Source of the DNA: a virus
Direction: 5' to 3' (one strand)
Virus record (IMG/VR): IMGVR_UViG_3300020176_000107
Location: 1 to 22,086 of that record
Length of the DNA stretch: 22,086 nucleotides
Part shown: piece by piece, positions 1 through 3,967 of the stretch
How the letters are laid out: every line of letters begins with the position of its first letter
How positions within the stretch are numbered: position 1 is the first letter of the stretch
Notes under the pieces: model-generated
Database searches by the model: none
Told to the model about the DNA's origin: nothing
The model's input: the letters and a program-made list of their open reading frames with translations, nothing else
Program-made: the position numbers and the translations under genes

Positions 1-233
1 AACACGCCGCCCGGCACGGCCTTAGAGTCGCCGCTGTGGTAGACACCTTCGAGCAGGCGTGACTTGAAGAATCGCATAGAGTCACGTGAGAAGAAATAGC
101 TACCCGCGTGATCTGCGATAGCGCGAAGGTCGGCGGCGTTGCGAACGTGCGTGCGCTGATAGTGAACGGCCATGTCTTCATTCCCTTGTGTTGGTTGACT
201 AGTAGAACAATACGCGGTGCAATTGGTAGTCAT
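1..233 (-). CDS. Small phage protein with YFFS-MRFF-SR signature, 3' end outside window
   Basis: The reading frame is open from an ATG at 233 to the window edge, at least 77 codons, so the C-terminus is missing. AGGAGA lies six bases before the start. A second in-frame ATG at 173, preceded by AAGGGA, would give a protein starting MAVHYQRTHVRNAADL and is an equally possible start. The visible part carries a compact signature, SYFFSRDSMRFFKSRLLEGVY. I recall similar short proteins in many actinobacterial phages, but they have no assigned function. It is the most downstream visible gene of the leftward cluster. I am confident that it is coding, because a ribosome site, the family-like motif and the strand of its neighbours agree. 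I do not claim a role for it. Confidence 0.7.
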   Translation of the reverse strand, partial: MTTNCTAYCSTSQPTQGNEDMAVHYQRTHVRNAADLRAIADHAGSYFFSRDSMRFFKSRLLEGVYHSGDSKAVPGGV

Positions 234-269
234 GGTGTGTCTCCTGGTGTGTCGGGGCGTGAGGCTAGG

Positions 270-509
270 TCAGTCCTGGCGCCAGATGATGAGGGACGCA
301 AGCCCGATATCGAAGGTAGAGAGAACGTCGATAGTAGCGTCGATATAGAGTACGGCATCCGCGGCGGTCATGCTATCGATCTTAACGGTCTTGCCTGTCG
401 TAGTGGTGTACCCGATACGCACGCGGTCACCGCTAATGTTCAAATAACGGAGGTCTTCGGTGACACGGGCGATATCGCGGACGGCCTGCGGGGTGTGGAG
501 AGTGTGCAT
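270..509 (-). CDS. Hypothetical protein, 79 aa
   Basis: An open frame of 79 codons starts at ATG 509 and is preceded by GAAGGG at a suitable distance. The protein begins MHTLHTPQAVRDIARVTEDL and looks soluble. It has a predicted short beta section (YLNISGDRVRIGYTTTTGK) followed by an Asp/Ala-rich helical C-terminus. There are no transmembrane segments, cysteines or recognisable motifs. It sits in the same direction as five other small genes, 64 bases after the zinc-finger-like gene and 36 bases before the partial gene at the left edge, so it is probably part of one leftward transcript. I do not recognise the family. Confidence 0.6.
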   Translation of the reverse strand: MHTLHTPQAVRDIARVTEDLRYLNISGDRVRIGYTTTTGKTVKIDSMTAADAVLYIDATIDVLSTFDIGLASLIIWRQD

Positions 510-573
510 GGTGTACCCTTCGGTTGGTTGCTGATAACTACAGTTAATCAGGTACGCGTGCGAATGTCAAGCC

Positions 574-795
574 CTAAGCGTAAACGTCGGTGGGGGTCCA
601 CTCGAACATCGGCGTAATCGGTTGCGCTCCGGCGTTCGCGGCGTTACAGAACTTGCAGTCCGGGTCATAGTGCTCGAACATGACGCCTCCGCCCGAGCAG
701 GTGGAACAGGTAGCCGTGGTCAGGTTGCCATTCGGCAGGATAACAGTCACGCGGCCCATTCGGTCGCAGGTGGGACAGTCGATTCGAGTGTACAC
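574..795 (-). CDS. Small Cys-pair (zinc-finger-like) protein, 73 aa
   Basis: The gene starts at GTG 795 with AAGGAT seven bases upstream. The protein has three CxxC pairs: Cys7/Cys10 (CPTCDRMGR), Cys30/Cys33 (CSTCSGGG) and Cys47/Cys50 (CKFC). The first two resemble the CxxCxGxG knuckles of DnaJ-type zinc-binding domains, and two pairs together would coordinate one zinc ion. There is no J-domain and the protein is far shorter than DnaJ, so it is a stand-alone zinc ribbon, possibly a nucleic-acid or protein adaptor. It is in the leftward cluster, ten bases after a 40-residue gene. The zinc-binding call follows from the cysteine spacing; any cellular role is unknown. Confidence 0.68.
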   Translation of the reverse strand: MYTRIDCPTCDRMGRVTVILPNGNLTTATCSTCSGGGVMFEHYDPDCKFCNAANAGAQPITPMFEWTPTDVYA

Positions 796-805
796 GGTGA
801 GATCC

Positions 806-928
806 TTAGAACGATGGGATAGCGGTGATGGTGGTGCGCACGATAGTGGGCACGGGAGTGAAAGAGTACGCGGGCACGAGTACTGCGTGAGGGTGGAAGG
901 CGGCGATACCGGCCTGAGATGAGAACAT
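806..928 (-). CDS. Small hypothetical protein, 40 aa
   Basis: A short frame begins at ATG 928 with an excellent ribosome site (TTAGGAGTAGCCATG) and ends ten bases before the next gene. It encodes 40 residues, starting MFSSQAGIAAFHPHAVLVPA, rich in Val, Thr, Pro and aromatic residues, with no charged stretch. The frame stays open upstream to 1081, but the longer start lacks a ribosome site and would swallow the coupled 33-codon gene just upstream. The ATG at 928 is therefore preferred. The tight packing between neighbours on the same strand is the main support. Function is unknown. Confidence 0.5.
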   Translation of the reverse strand: MFSSQAGIAAFHPHAVLVPAYSFTPVPTIVRTTITAIPSF

Positions 929-936
929 GGCTACTC

Positions 937-1038
937 CTAACGAATGACGCAATAGAAACAAAAGACGACGGCGGAAGTAATCCACACAGTACGCACGATA
1001 CCCCGAATGACGTAGTACCGGCGCGAGCGGCGCGTCAT
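937..1038 (-). CDS. 33-residue single-span membrane microprotein
   Basis: ATG 1038 overlaps the TGA of the upstream Ala-rich gene in an ATGA arrangement, which normally means translational coupling. The frame ends in TAG at 937-939, eight bases before the next start. The peptide has a strongly basic N-terminus (MTRRSRRYYVIRGIVR) followed by one hydrophobic stretch (TVWITSAVVFCFYCVIR) with two cysteines. The positive-inside rule predicts that the N-terminus stays in the cytoplasm. The coupling overlap, the tight spacing on both sides and the membrane-peptide composition support a real gene. Small single-span phage peptides can act as antiholins, superinfection-exclusion factors or inhibitors of host membrane enzymes, but nothing here picks among these. 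Confidence 0.55.
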   Translation of the reverse strand: MTRRSRRYYVIRGIVRTVWITSAVVFCFYCVIR

Positions 1039-1283
1039 GCCTTCGACCCGCGCGGGGGAGGTGTGACGGCGGCGGCTGCAACGGCGGCCATGTTAGGGGC
1101 CGTGCTCCACAGTACCCGTGCCGCCGTGCGGTTCAGGTCGCGCATGTAGGCGGCGGTCGTGGGTGCGTAGTCTGCCGACGTGGCAACGCGGGCAGGAGCG
1201 GCGACGGTACGCGCGGGAGCGGCGAAGCGTGCGCGATTAGCGGCGGAAGCGTTGCGGTCAAGTGCAGGTGCGGTGTTTGTCAT
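1035..1283 (-). CDS. Ala-rich low-complexity protein, 82 aa
   Basis: The chosen start is ATG 1283 (MTNTAPALDRNASAANRARF). The frame continues upstream to 1421, but that extension is Arg/Ser-rich filler lying in the leader of the leftward promoter. The protein is very rich in Ala, Arg, Thr and Pro with one YMRDLNRTAARVLW patch, and is probably largely disordered. It is the first gene of the leftward cluster and overlaps the coupled membrane microprotein by four bases. A GAGAAT hexamer lies six bases before the ATG, 17 bases after a TTGACT, so a leaderless transcript starting on the ATG is possible in addition to the promoter at 1412-1440. Function unknown. Confidence 0.55.
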   Translation of the reverse strand: MTNTAPALDRNASAANRARFAAPARTVAAPARVATSADYAPTTAAYMRDLNRTAARVLWSTAPNMAAVAAAAVTPPPRGSKA

Positions 1284-1400
1284 GTCTTTATTCTCTCGCG
1301 TATTGCGGGGGAAGTCAAGCCGAAACGCAAAGTTTCTTCGATTAGTTTCTCGGCGTGATGCGGGCATCGAATGGCGCGAGCTGGCAACGGGGGAGGATAG

Positions 1401-1410
1401 GCACGCGTGC
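1401..1410. promoter_or_regulatory. Perfect palindrome at leftward start site, operator candidate
   Basis: GCACGCGTGC is a perfect 10-bp palindrome. It is centred on about 1405, which is where transcription from the leftward promoter (-10 at 1412-1417) should begin. A palindrome covering +1 is a classic repressor position. In a GC-rich genome a short palindrome can be chance, so the call is tentative. Confidence 0.3.
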
Positions 1411-1411
1411 G

Positions 1412-1440
1412 CGCGTATCACATATTTAGTCGAAAGTCAA
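1412..1440 (-). promoter_or_regulatory. Leftward promoter for the small-gene cluster
   Basis: On the minus strand, TTGACT (1440-1435) is followed by exactly 17 bases and TACGCG (1417-1412), with TGA immediately before the hexamer as in an extended -10. Transcription would start near 1405 and give a leader of about 120 nt before ATG 1283. The -10 hexamer is weak, matching only its first two bases, but the -35, spacing and TGN extension are good, and the mirror-image promoter shares the same architecture. Confidence 0.45.
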
Positions 1441-1442
1441 AG

Positions 1443-1471
1443 TTGACAAAGGTCTCGAATTGTGCTAACGG
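1443..1471 (+). promoter_or_regulatory. Rightward promoter with consensus -35
   Basis: TTGACA (1443-1448), a 17-base spacer and TAACGG (1466-1471) with a TGC extension. The -35 abuts the leftward -35 across two bases, forming the inverted repeat GTCAA-AG-TTGAC (1436-1447). Start of transcription is expected near 1478. No start codon with a ribosome site lies before the terminator at 1548-1577. Confidence 0.5.
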
Positions 1472-1477
1472 CGGGGG

Positions 1478-1577
1478 GCTCCTGGCTGGCGGAGAGGCAG
1501 TAAGCTCACACTCCATTCCAGGGGTTTCATCGCCCAAAAATATTTCAATTCCCGTTTTCGTTCCTGGGGATTTTTTT
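1478..1577 (+). ncRNA. Candidate ~100-nt non-coding transcript or attenuated leader
   Basis: This is bounded by the rightward promoter's expected start (about 1478) and the end of an intrinsic terminator (1577). It contains no ATG and no usable GTG/TTG frame. An upstream stem can form between CTCCTGG (1479-1485) and CCAGGGG (1518-1524), with one G-U pair. This is inferred from the sequence only; it may be an independent small RNA or an attenuator controlling read-through into the genes from 1628. Confidence 0.4.
1548..1577 (+). terminator. Intrinsic terminator upstream of rightward genes
   Basis: ATTCCC (1548-1553) pairs with GGGGAT (1566-1571), including one G-U pair, across a 12-nt loop. 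Six further T residues (1572-1577) follow. It precedes the second rightward promoter, so it would insulate the accessory genes from the first promoter. Confidence 0.5.
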
Positions 1578-1580
1578 CCG

Positions 1581-1589
1581 TGTTAGGCT
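1581..1589 (+). promoter_or_regulatory. Extended -10 promoter before the Cys-rich gene
   Basis: TGT-TAGGCT matches the TGN-TANNNT motif found before many genes in this window, and an identical hexamer with TGG precedes the endonuclease gene (6051-6059). It lies just after the terminator and 38 bases before GTG 1628. No clear -35 is present. Confidence 0.4.
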
Positions 1590-1627
1590 CGTACCGATAA
1601 TTATTTTTCAAAATTGAAGGAGTTCCT

Positions 1628-1738
1628 GTGGCGCACAACCTCCAACCTATAGGCGACGAAGATCCTGCGCTGATGTGTGCGGCGTGTCATCAGTGCCCGT
1701 GTTGCACGGGGTTGTCGGAGGATTGCGAACCTGGGTGA
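1628..1738 (+). CDS. Cys-rich 36-residue protein
   Basis: GTG 1628 follows GAAGGAG with a five-base gap, an excellent ribosome site. The protein ends in a dense cysteine cluster, MCAACHQCPCCTGLSEDC: six further cysteines follow within 17 residues, with one histidine. This spacing suggests metal binding (zinc, or less likely an iron-sulfur centre) or disulfides. It has no signal peptide, so a cytoplasmic zinc site is more likely. Its TGA stop is reused as the TGA of the next extended -10 motif (1736-1744). It is the first gene after the divergent control region. I do not recognise the family; the start and frame are well supported, the function is not. Confidence 0.6.
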   Translation: MAHNLQPIGDEDPALMCAACHQCPCCTGLSEDCEPG

Positions 1739-1744
1739 TAAACT
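1736..1744 (+). promoter_or_regulatory. Extended -10 promoter before the first membrane protein gene
   Basis: TGA-TAAACT (hexamer 1739-1744) fits the recurrent TGN-TANNNT motif. The same nonamer occurs at 11127-11135. It overlaps the stop codon of the preceding gene and lies 34 bases before ATG 1779. Confidence 0.45.
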
Positions 1745-1778
1745 AGAGGGAGATACTTTTCCCCCGGAAGGACACCTG

Positions 1779-2012
1779 ATGAGTTTTCCTGCCCAGACAC
1801 CAAACGTCGTCATTCATAACCCCCGTGCGCGGAGGATTGCCCGAGTGGTGCTGGATGTGATCGGCGCGGGGCTGGTTATTTCGATGGCGGTGGATGCGGC
1901 GACGGATGCGTTTGACTTGCTTGCCTTGACGGTTCCTGTTCTTGCCGGGTGGACTGCTGCGCGCACGGTTTTCGGCTTTGCGGTGGATACCCCTAACACC
2001 CCGCACCTGTAG
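1779..2012 (+). CDS. Small two-span membrane protein, holin-like
   Basis: ATG 1779 follows GGAAGGA with suitable spacing; an in-frame start at 1677 overlaps the Cys-rich gene and is rejected. The 77-residue protein has a basic N-terminal tail, a hydrophobic helix at about residues 22-42 (VVLDVIGAGLVISMAVDAAT) and a second at about 47-69 (LLALTVPVLAGWTAARTVF), joined by a short acidic turn. Size and topology match small class II holins, which form pores that release endolysin. No endolysin lies in this window, so the holin call rests on topology and on the neighbouring second membrane protein. It could instead be another small phage membrane protein. Confidence 0.55.
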   Translation: MSFPAQTPNVVIHNPRARRIARVVLDVIGAGLVISMAVDAATDAFDLLALTVPVLAGWTAARTVFGFAVDTPNTPHL

Positions 2013-2014
2013 GC

Positions 2015-2389
2015 GTGTCTGAGGTGAATGCCCCTTACCCGCAGGCGTCGGAGGCAGTGGACGCTCATCTGTCTACGGCTATTGAGTCTCTTCGTTCTTC
2101 GCAGGAATTGGGGTTTACTCGGGTGGAAAACCGTATCAATGAGATGGTCACCAAGGGCGAGTTCAACGCTACGATTCAGCGCCTTGATGCTAAGGACGAT
2201 CATCTGGAGGCTAAGATGGAGTCTGGGTTTAAGGATATGAAGCTGGAGGTGTCCCAGGGGTTCAACAATGTTAAGGATGCTGACCGGGAGCGGAACACGA
2301 AGAATCGCTGGTTTTGGGGTCTTATGGTTTCGTTTGCGGGTGTTATGTCGGGTACGATTTTCGGGATTATCACTCTTCTCACAAGATAA
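2015..2389 (+). CDS. Coiled-coil protein with C-terminal membrane anchor, possible second holin-type protein
   Basis: The gene starts at GTG 2015, two bases after the upstream stop, with only a weak ribosome site; GTG 2024 is an alternative. The 124-residue product has a long amphipathic, charged helical region (about residues 15-90) and one transmembrane helix near the C-terminus (WFWGLMVSFAGVMSGTIFGI) ending in LLTR. This layout resembles XhlA-type haemolysin/holin accessory proteins and some phage DUF-type membrane anchors. It is paired with the two-span protein and followed by an intrinsic terminator, so the two probably form a unit. Lysis is a reasonable guess, but a membrane-tethered regulator is also possible. 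Confidence 0.55.
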   Translation: MSEVNAPYPQASEAVDAHLSTAIESLRSSQELGFTRVENRINEMVTKGEFNATIQRLDAKDDHLEAKMESGFKDMKLEVSQGFNNVKDADRERNTKNRWFWGLMVSFAGVMSGTIFGIITLLTR

Positions 2390-2414
2390 CGGTTTCGTAA
2401 CGATCACACGTTCG

Positions 2415-2434
2415 CCCTGCTTTGGCGGGGTTTT
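2415..2434 (+). terminator. Intrinsic terminator after the membrane protein pair
   Basis: CCCTGC (2415-2420) pairs with GCGGGG (2425-2430) across a TTTG loop, one G-U pair included. TTTTCGTGTTTTTC follows. It lies 26 bases after the stop at 2389. Confidence 0.65.
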
Positions 2435-2449
2435 CGTGTTTTTCGGGGG

Positions 2450-2455
2450 TACACT
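2450..2455 (+). promoter_or_regulatory. Possible -10 hexamer after the terminator
   Basis: TACACT fits TANNNT and sits between the terminator and ATG 2501. It lacks the TGN extension and a recognisable -35, so it is the weakest of the rightward promoter candidates. A promoter is expected here because the upstream transcript should end. Confidence 0.25.
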
Positions 2456-2500
2456 TTTAACAGGGGTGCGGACATCGACGTGAGAACAAGGGAGCAAAAG

Positions 2501-2998
2501 ATGGCAATTGAAGTAAAGGTAGGCGACCGGGTTCGGCTCGTAGGGACGGGCTGGGCGGGGGCATACGATGGGTACGGGGCAGGGGACATCGTAGATGTAG
2601 TCGAGGTCCCGGTTGTCCGTGAAGAGAGTTCCGTTCGTGCCTACAGTATTCACGTCGTTTGCCCAGATGTGGGCATGTTCGCGGTGGAACTCGTTACGGA
2701 TAATGCCAAGCAGGGGGAGAGTTCTTTCGATCAAAAGGTACGCACCATCCTCGACGACATGGCGACGTTGCTCGTAGAGAAGAATACGGCTTACGGTAAT
2801 TCCGCCCTAGACCCCGTTCGCATCTTCTCGAAGGCGGATACCCTGGAGCAACTGTACGTGCGTCTGGACGACAAGATTAATAGGGTCAAGCAGGGCCACG
2901 AGTTCCCAGGGGACGACACGATTCGGGACATTATTGGGTATTGCACGCTTATTCTTATTGCACGGGAGGACAACGATGACAACGATTGTAGCGGTTAA
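2501..2998 (+). CDS. SH3-like plus Nmad1 (DUF1599, MazG-like) domain protein
   Basis: ATG 2501 is preceded by AAGGGAG; the in-frame start at 2480 has no ribosome site. Residues 1-65 form a small beta-rich domain beginning VKVGDRVRLVGTGWAG, typical of SH3-like barrels. Residues about 76-155 match the nucleotide-modification-associated domain 1 pattern: a helical domain with LVEKNTAYGNS, a central RLDDKINRVK and GDDTIRDIIGY with acidic residues suited to metal binding. This family is related to all-alpha MazG-type NTP pyrophosphohydrolases and is linked to modified-nucleotide or nucleotide-pool functions in phages. The last 23 bases overlap the next gene. Domain assignment is from memory of family motifs; the substrate is unknown. 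Confidence 0.65.
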   Translation: MAIEVKVGDRVRLVGTGWAGAYDGYGAGDIVDVVEVPVVREESSVRAYSIHVVCPDVGMFAVELVTDNAKQGESSFDQKVRTILDDMATLLVEKNTAYGNSALDPVRIFSKADTLEQLYVRLDDKINRVKQGHEFPGDDTIRDIIGYCTLILIAREDNDDNDCSG

Positions 2999-3491
2999 GA
3001 CGGCCAAGGGCGTAAAGTTCGCGTGGGACTCTCAGACGACGTGGCAGCACCGCTCCATGCTGGGAGCCGTGAAGGTGTTCCAGAACGGGCCTGTAACCTT
3101 TGGGGTGGCGGGTTTGGGGCGAGCGTCGGATGTTCTGAAGTACATGGGTGTCCCGGACCGCAAGGAGTACGAACCTGACTTCGATAATGAGGCGTGGATT
3201 GTGCGAACCCTAGTGCCTGCGATTATCAAGGAGTTCAAGAGTGTGGACGTGGGTGAGTCCGATTCATTTAGTACAGAGGCCCATGTTATCATCTCTGTAG
3301 GAGGTGATACGGGCTACCTTTCCGGGAACCTTTCCTTCGTTCGCGACGAAAGCGGCACTTATGCCGTGGGGAGCGGAAGCCAGTATGCCTTGGGGGCCTT
3401 GTCGGCAGGCGCGTCGCCGAAAAAATCAGTTGAGATTGCCCGAGACTGGGACCTCTACACCGGAGGAGAAGTTCAGGAGATGACGGTTTAA
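2976..3491 (+). CDS. HslV/proteasome-like Ntn hydrolase
   Basis: ATG 2976 has GGGAGGA just upstream. The resulting N-terminus MTTIVAVKTAKGVKFAWDSQ mirrors bacterial HslV (MTTIVSV...GDGQ). After Met removal, Thr1 would be the nucleophile, Asp17 is conserved and Lys32 lies at the place of catalytic Lys33 allowing one gap. Further family signs are TFGVAGLGRASD, GSGSQYALGAL and, near the C-terminus, DLYTGG. At 171 aa it is close to HslV size. HslV works as a dodecameric peptidase with the HslU unfoldase, but no HslU is in this window, so it may self-assemble or borrow a host partner. A longer in-frame start at 2934 would bury the catalytic Thr and is rejected. Peptidase activity is inferred. Confidence 0.8.
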   Translation: MTTIVAVKTAKGVKFAWDSQTTWQHRSMLGAVKVFQNGPVTFGVAGLGRASDVLKYMGVPDRKEYEPDFDNEAWIVRTLVPAIIKEFKSVDVGESDSFSTEAHVIISVGGDTGYLSGNLSFVRDESGTYAVGSGSQYALGALSAGASPKKSVEIARDWDLYTGGEVQEMTV

Positions 3492-3492
3492 T

Positions 3493-3711
3493 ATGGGAAA
3501 CGCATACACACTTGAAGAAGTAGAGCAGGAAATCAGCCAGACGTATCAGTGGTTTCACCGGGAGGCGGGCGTGACGGTTTATCCTCGTGAGGAGGGGCAC
3601 CTGGGGTCGCTCTGGGCGTTGCATGATCTTCTTGTGGAGGATCGCCGGGACGCCTTGACTGCTGAAGAGTTTAAGGCGGAGCATGGTCGCGGTACACATG
3701 CAGTAGACTAG
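3493..3711 (+). CDS. Hypothetical protein, 72 aa
   Basis: ATG 3493 lies one base after the upstream TAA, suggesting translational coupling with the HslV-like gene; a GGAG (3474-3477) lies in the end of that gene. The protein is acidic and helical (YTLEEVEQEISQTYQWFHRE, then LGSLWALHDLLVEDRRDALT) with no membrane segment or cysteine. It is the last gene before the structured gap in front of the terminase operon. I do not recognise the family. It could be a partner of the protease by proximity, but that is only an inference. Confidence 0.6.
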   Translation: MGNAYTLEEVEQEISQTYQWFHREAGVTVYPREEGHLGSLWALHDLLVEDRRDALTAEEFKAEHGRGTHAVD

Positions 3712-3715
3712 TAAC

Positions 3716-3772
3716 GACGGGGTTCCCTCCCTTCCCCCGTCACAGAAACGCACCTTCCCTCCCTTGGGTGCG
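3716..3772 (+). repeat. Twin hairpins with an identical 11-nt pyrimidine loop
   Basis: Hairpin A: GACGGGG (3716-3722) pairs perfectly with CCCCGTC (3735-3741). Hairpin B: CGCACC (3749-3754) pairs perfectly with GGTGCG (3767-3772). The stems are unrelated, yet both loops are TTCCCTCCCTT plus one base (3723-3734 and 3755-3766). Neither is followed by a T-run, so they are not ordinary terminators. The loops carry CCTCC, the anti-Shine-Dalgarno core, and can pair with GGAGGG in front of the small terminase gene. Confidence 0.6.
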
Positions 3773-3776
3773 GATA

Positions 3777-3817
3777 CCCCCTCTGGTTGTAGGCATTGCG
3801 CCTCCTGGAGGGGGTTT
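3777..3817 (+). terminator. Terminator-like hairpin before the terminase operon
   Basis: CCCCCTC (3777-3783) pairs with GAGGGGG (3808-3814) across a 24-nt loop, followed by TTTCACTTTCT. The loop is long and the T-run is short, so termination may be partial. It ends the rightward accessory unit and precedes a promoter-like hexamer. Confidence 0.5.
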
Positions 3818-3832
3818 CACTTTCTCTCGTAG

Positions 3833-3838
3833 TAAACT
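3833..3838 (+). promoter_or_regulatory. Promoter -10 candidate for the terminase operon
   Basis: TAAACT within TAGTAAACTAGGG matches the hexamer and 3' flank of the motif at 1739-1744 (TGATAAACTAGAG). It lacks the TG at the extension position. It lies after a terminator-like hairpin and 129 bases before ATG 3968, implying a long 5' leader. Confidence 0.4.
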
Positions 3839-3845
3839 AGGGGTA

Positions 3846-3967
3846 AGCCGAAAAAGGGTTTGTAGTAGGTGTTGCCGTCAAACCAGAAACCCTGCGGGGG
3901 TGACCCCAAGACACAGGCTCGAAGTTCGAGTGCTTACTGTTAGGGCGGCAGACGTAGAGGAGGGTTT
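3846..3967 (+). promoter_or_regulatory. Folded 5' leader of the terminase operon
   Basis: About 120 nt with two mutually exclusive stems: AGGGTTT (3855-3861) with AAACCCT (3887-3893), or GGTTTG (3857-3862) with CAAACC (3879-3884). A GGGG-TGA-CCCC hairpin and the perfect palindrome CTCGAAGTTCGAG (3918-3930) follow, and then the strong ribosome site GAGGAGGG (3957-3964). Switching between the stems could matter, but no ligand or known RNA class is recognised. Confidence 0.35.

Larger units (their letters stand above)
1284..1627. other. Divergent intergenic control region (344 bp)
   Basis: No coding sequence is supported here. The stretch separates the leftward cluster from all rightward genes. 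It holds, from left to right, the leader of the leftward operon, a palindrome at the predicted leftward start, two back-to-back promoters, a short non-coding transcript unit with its own intrinsic terminator, and a second rightward promoter in front of the Cys-rich gene. Each is listed separately. It contains AT-rich tracts unlike the GC-rich flanks. Confidence 0.65.

Noticed and set aside
1814-2734. 306-codon open frame on the minus strand opposite the membrane protein genes
   Set aside because: It covers two plus-strand genes, a rightward terminator and the start of a third gene, and the translation shows no domain structure.
2934-2975. Upstream in-frame start for the HslV-like protein
   Set aside because: It has no ribosome site, would bury the catalytic threonine, and lies deep in the preceding gene; ATG 2976 has GGGAGGA and matches HslV.
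3910-3945. GTTCGAGT tRNA T-loop-like sequence
   Set aside because: No acceptor, anticodon or D arms can be paired around it; the match is explained by the palindrome CTCGAAGTTCGAG.
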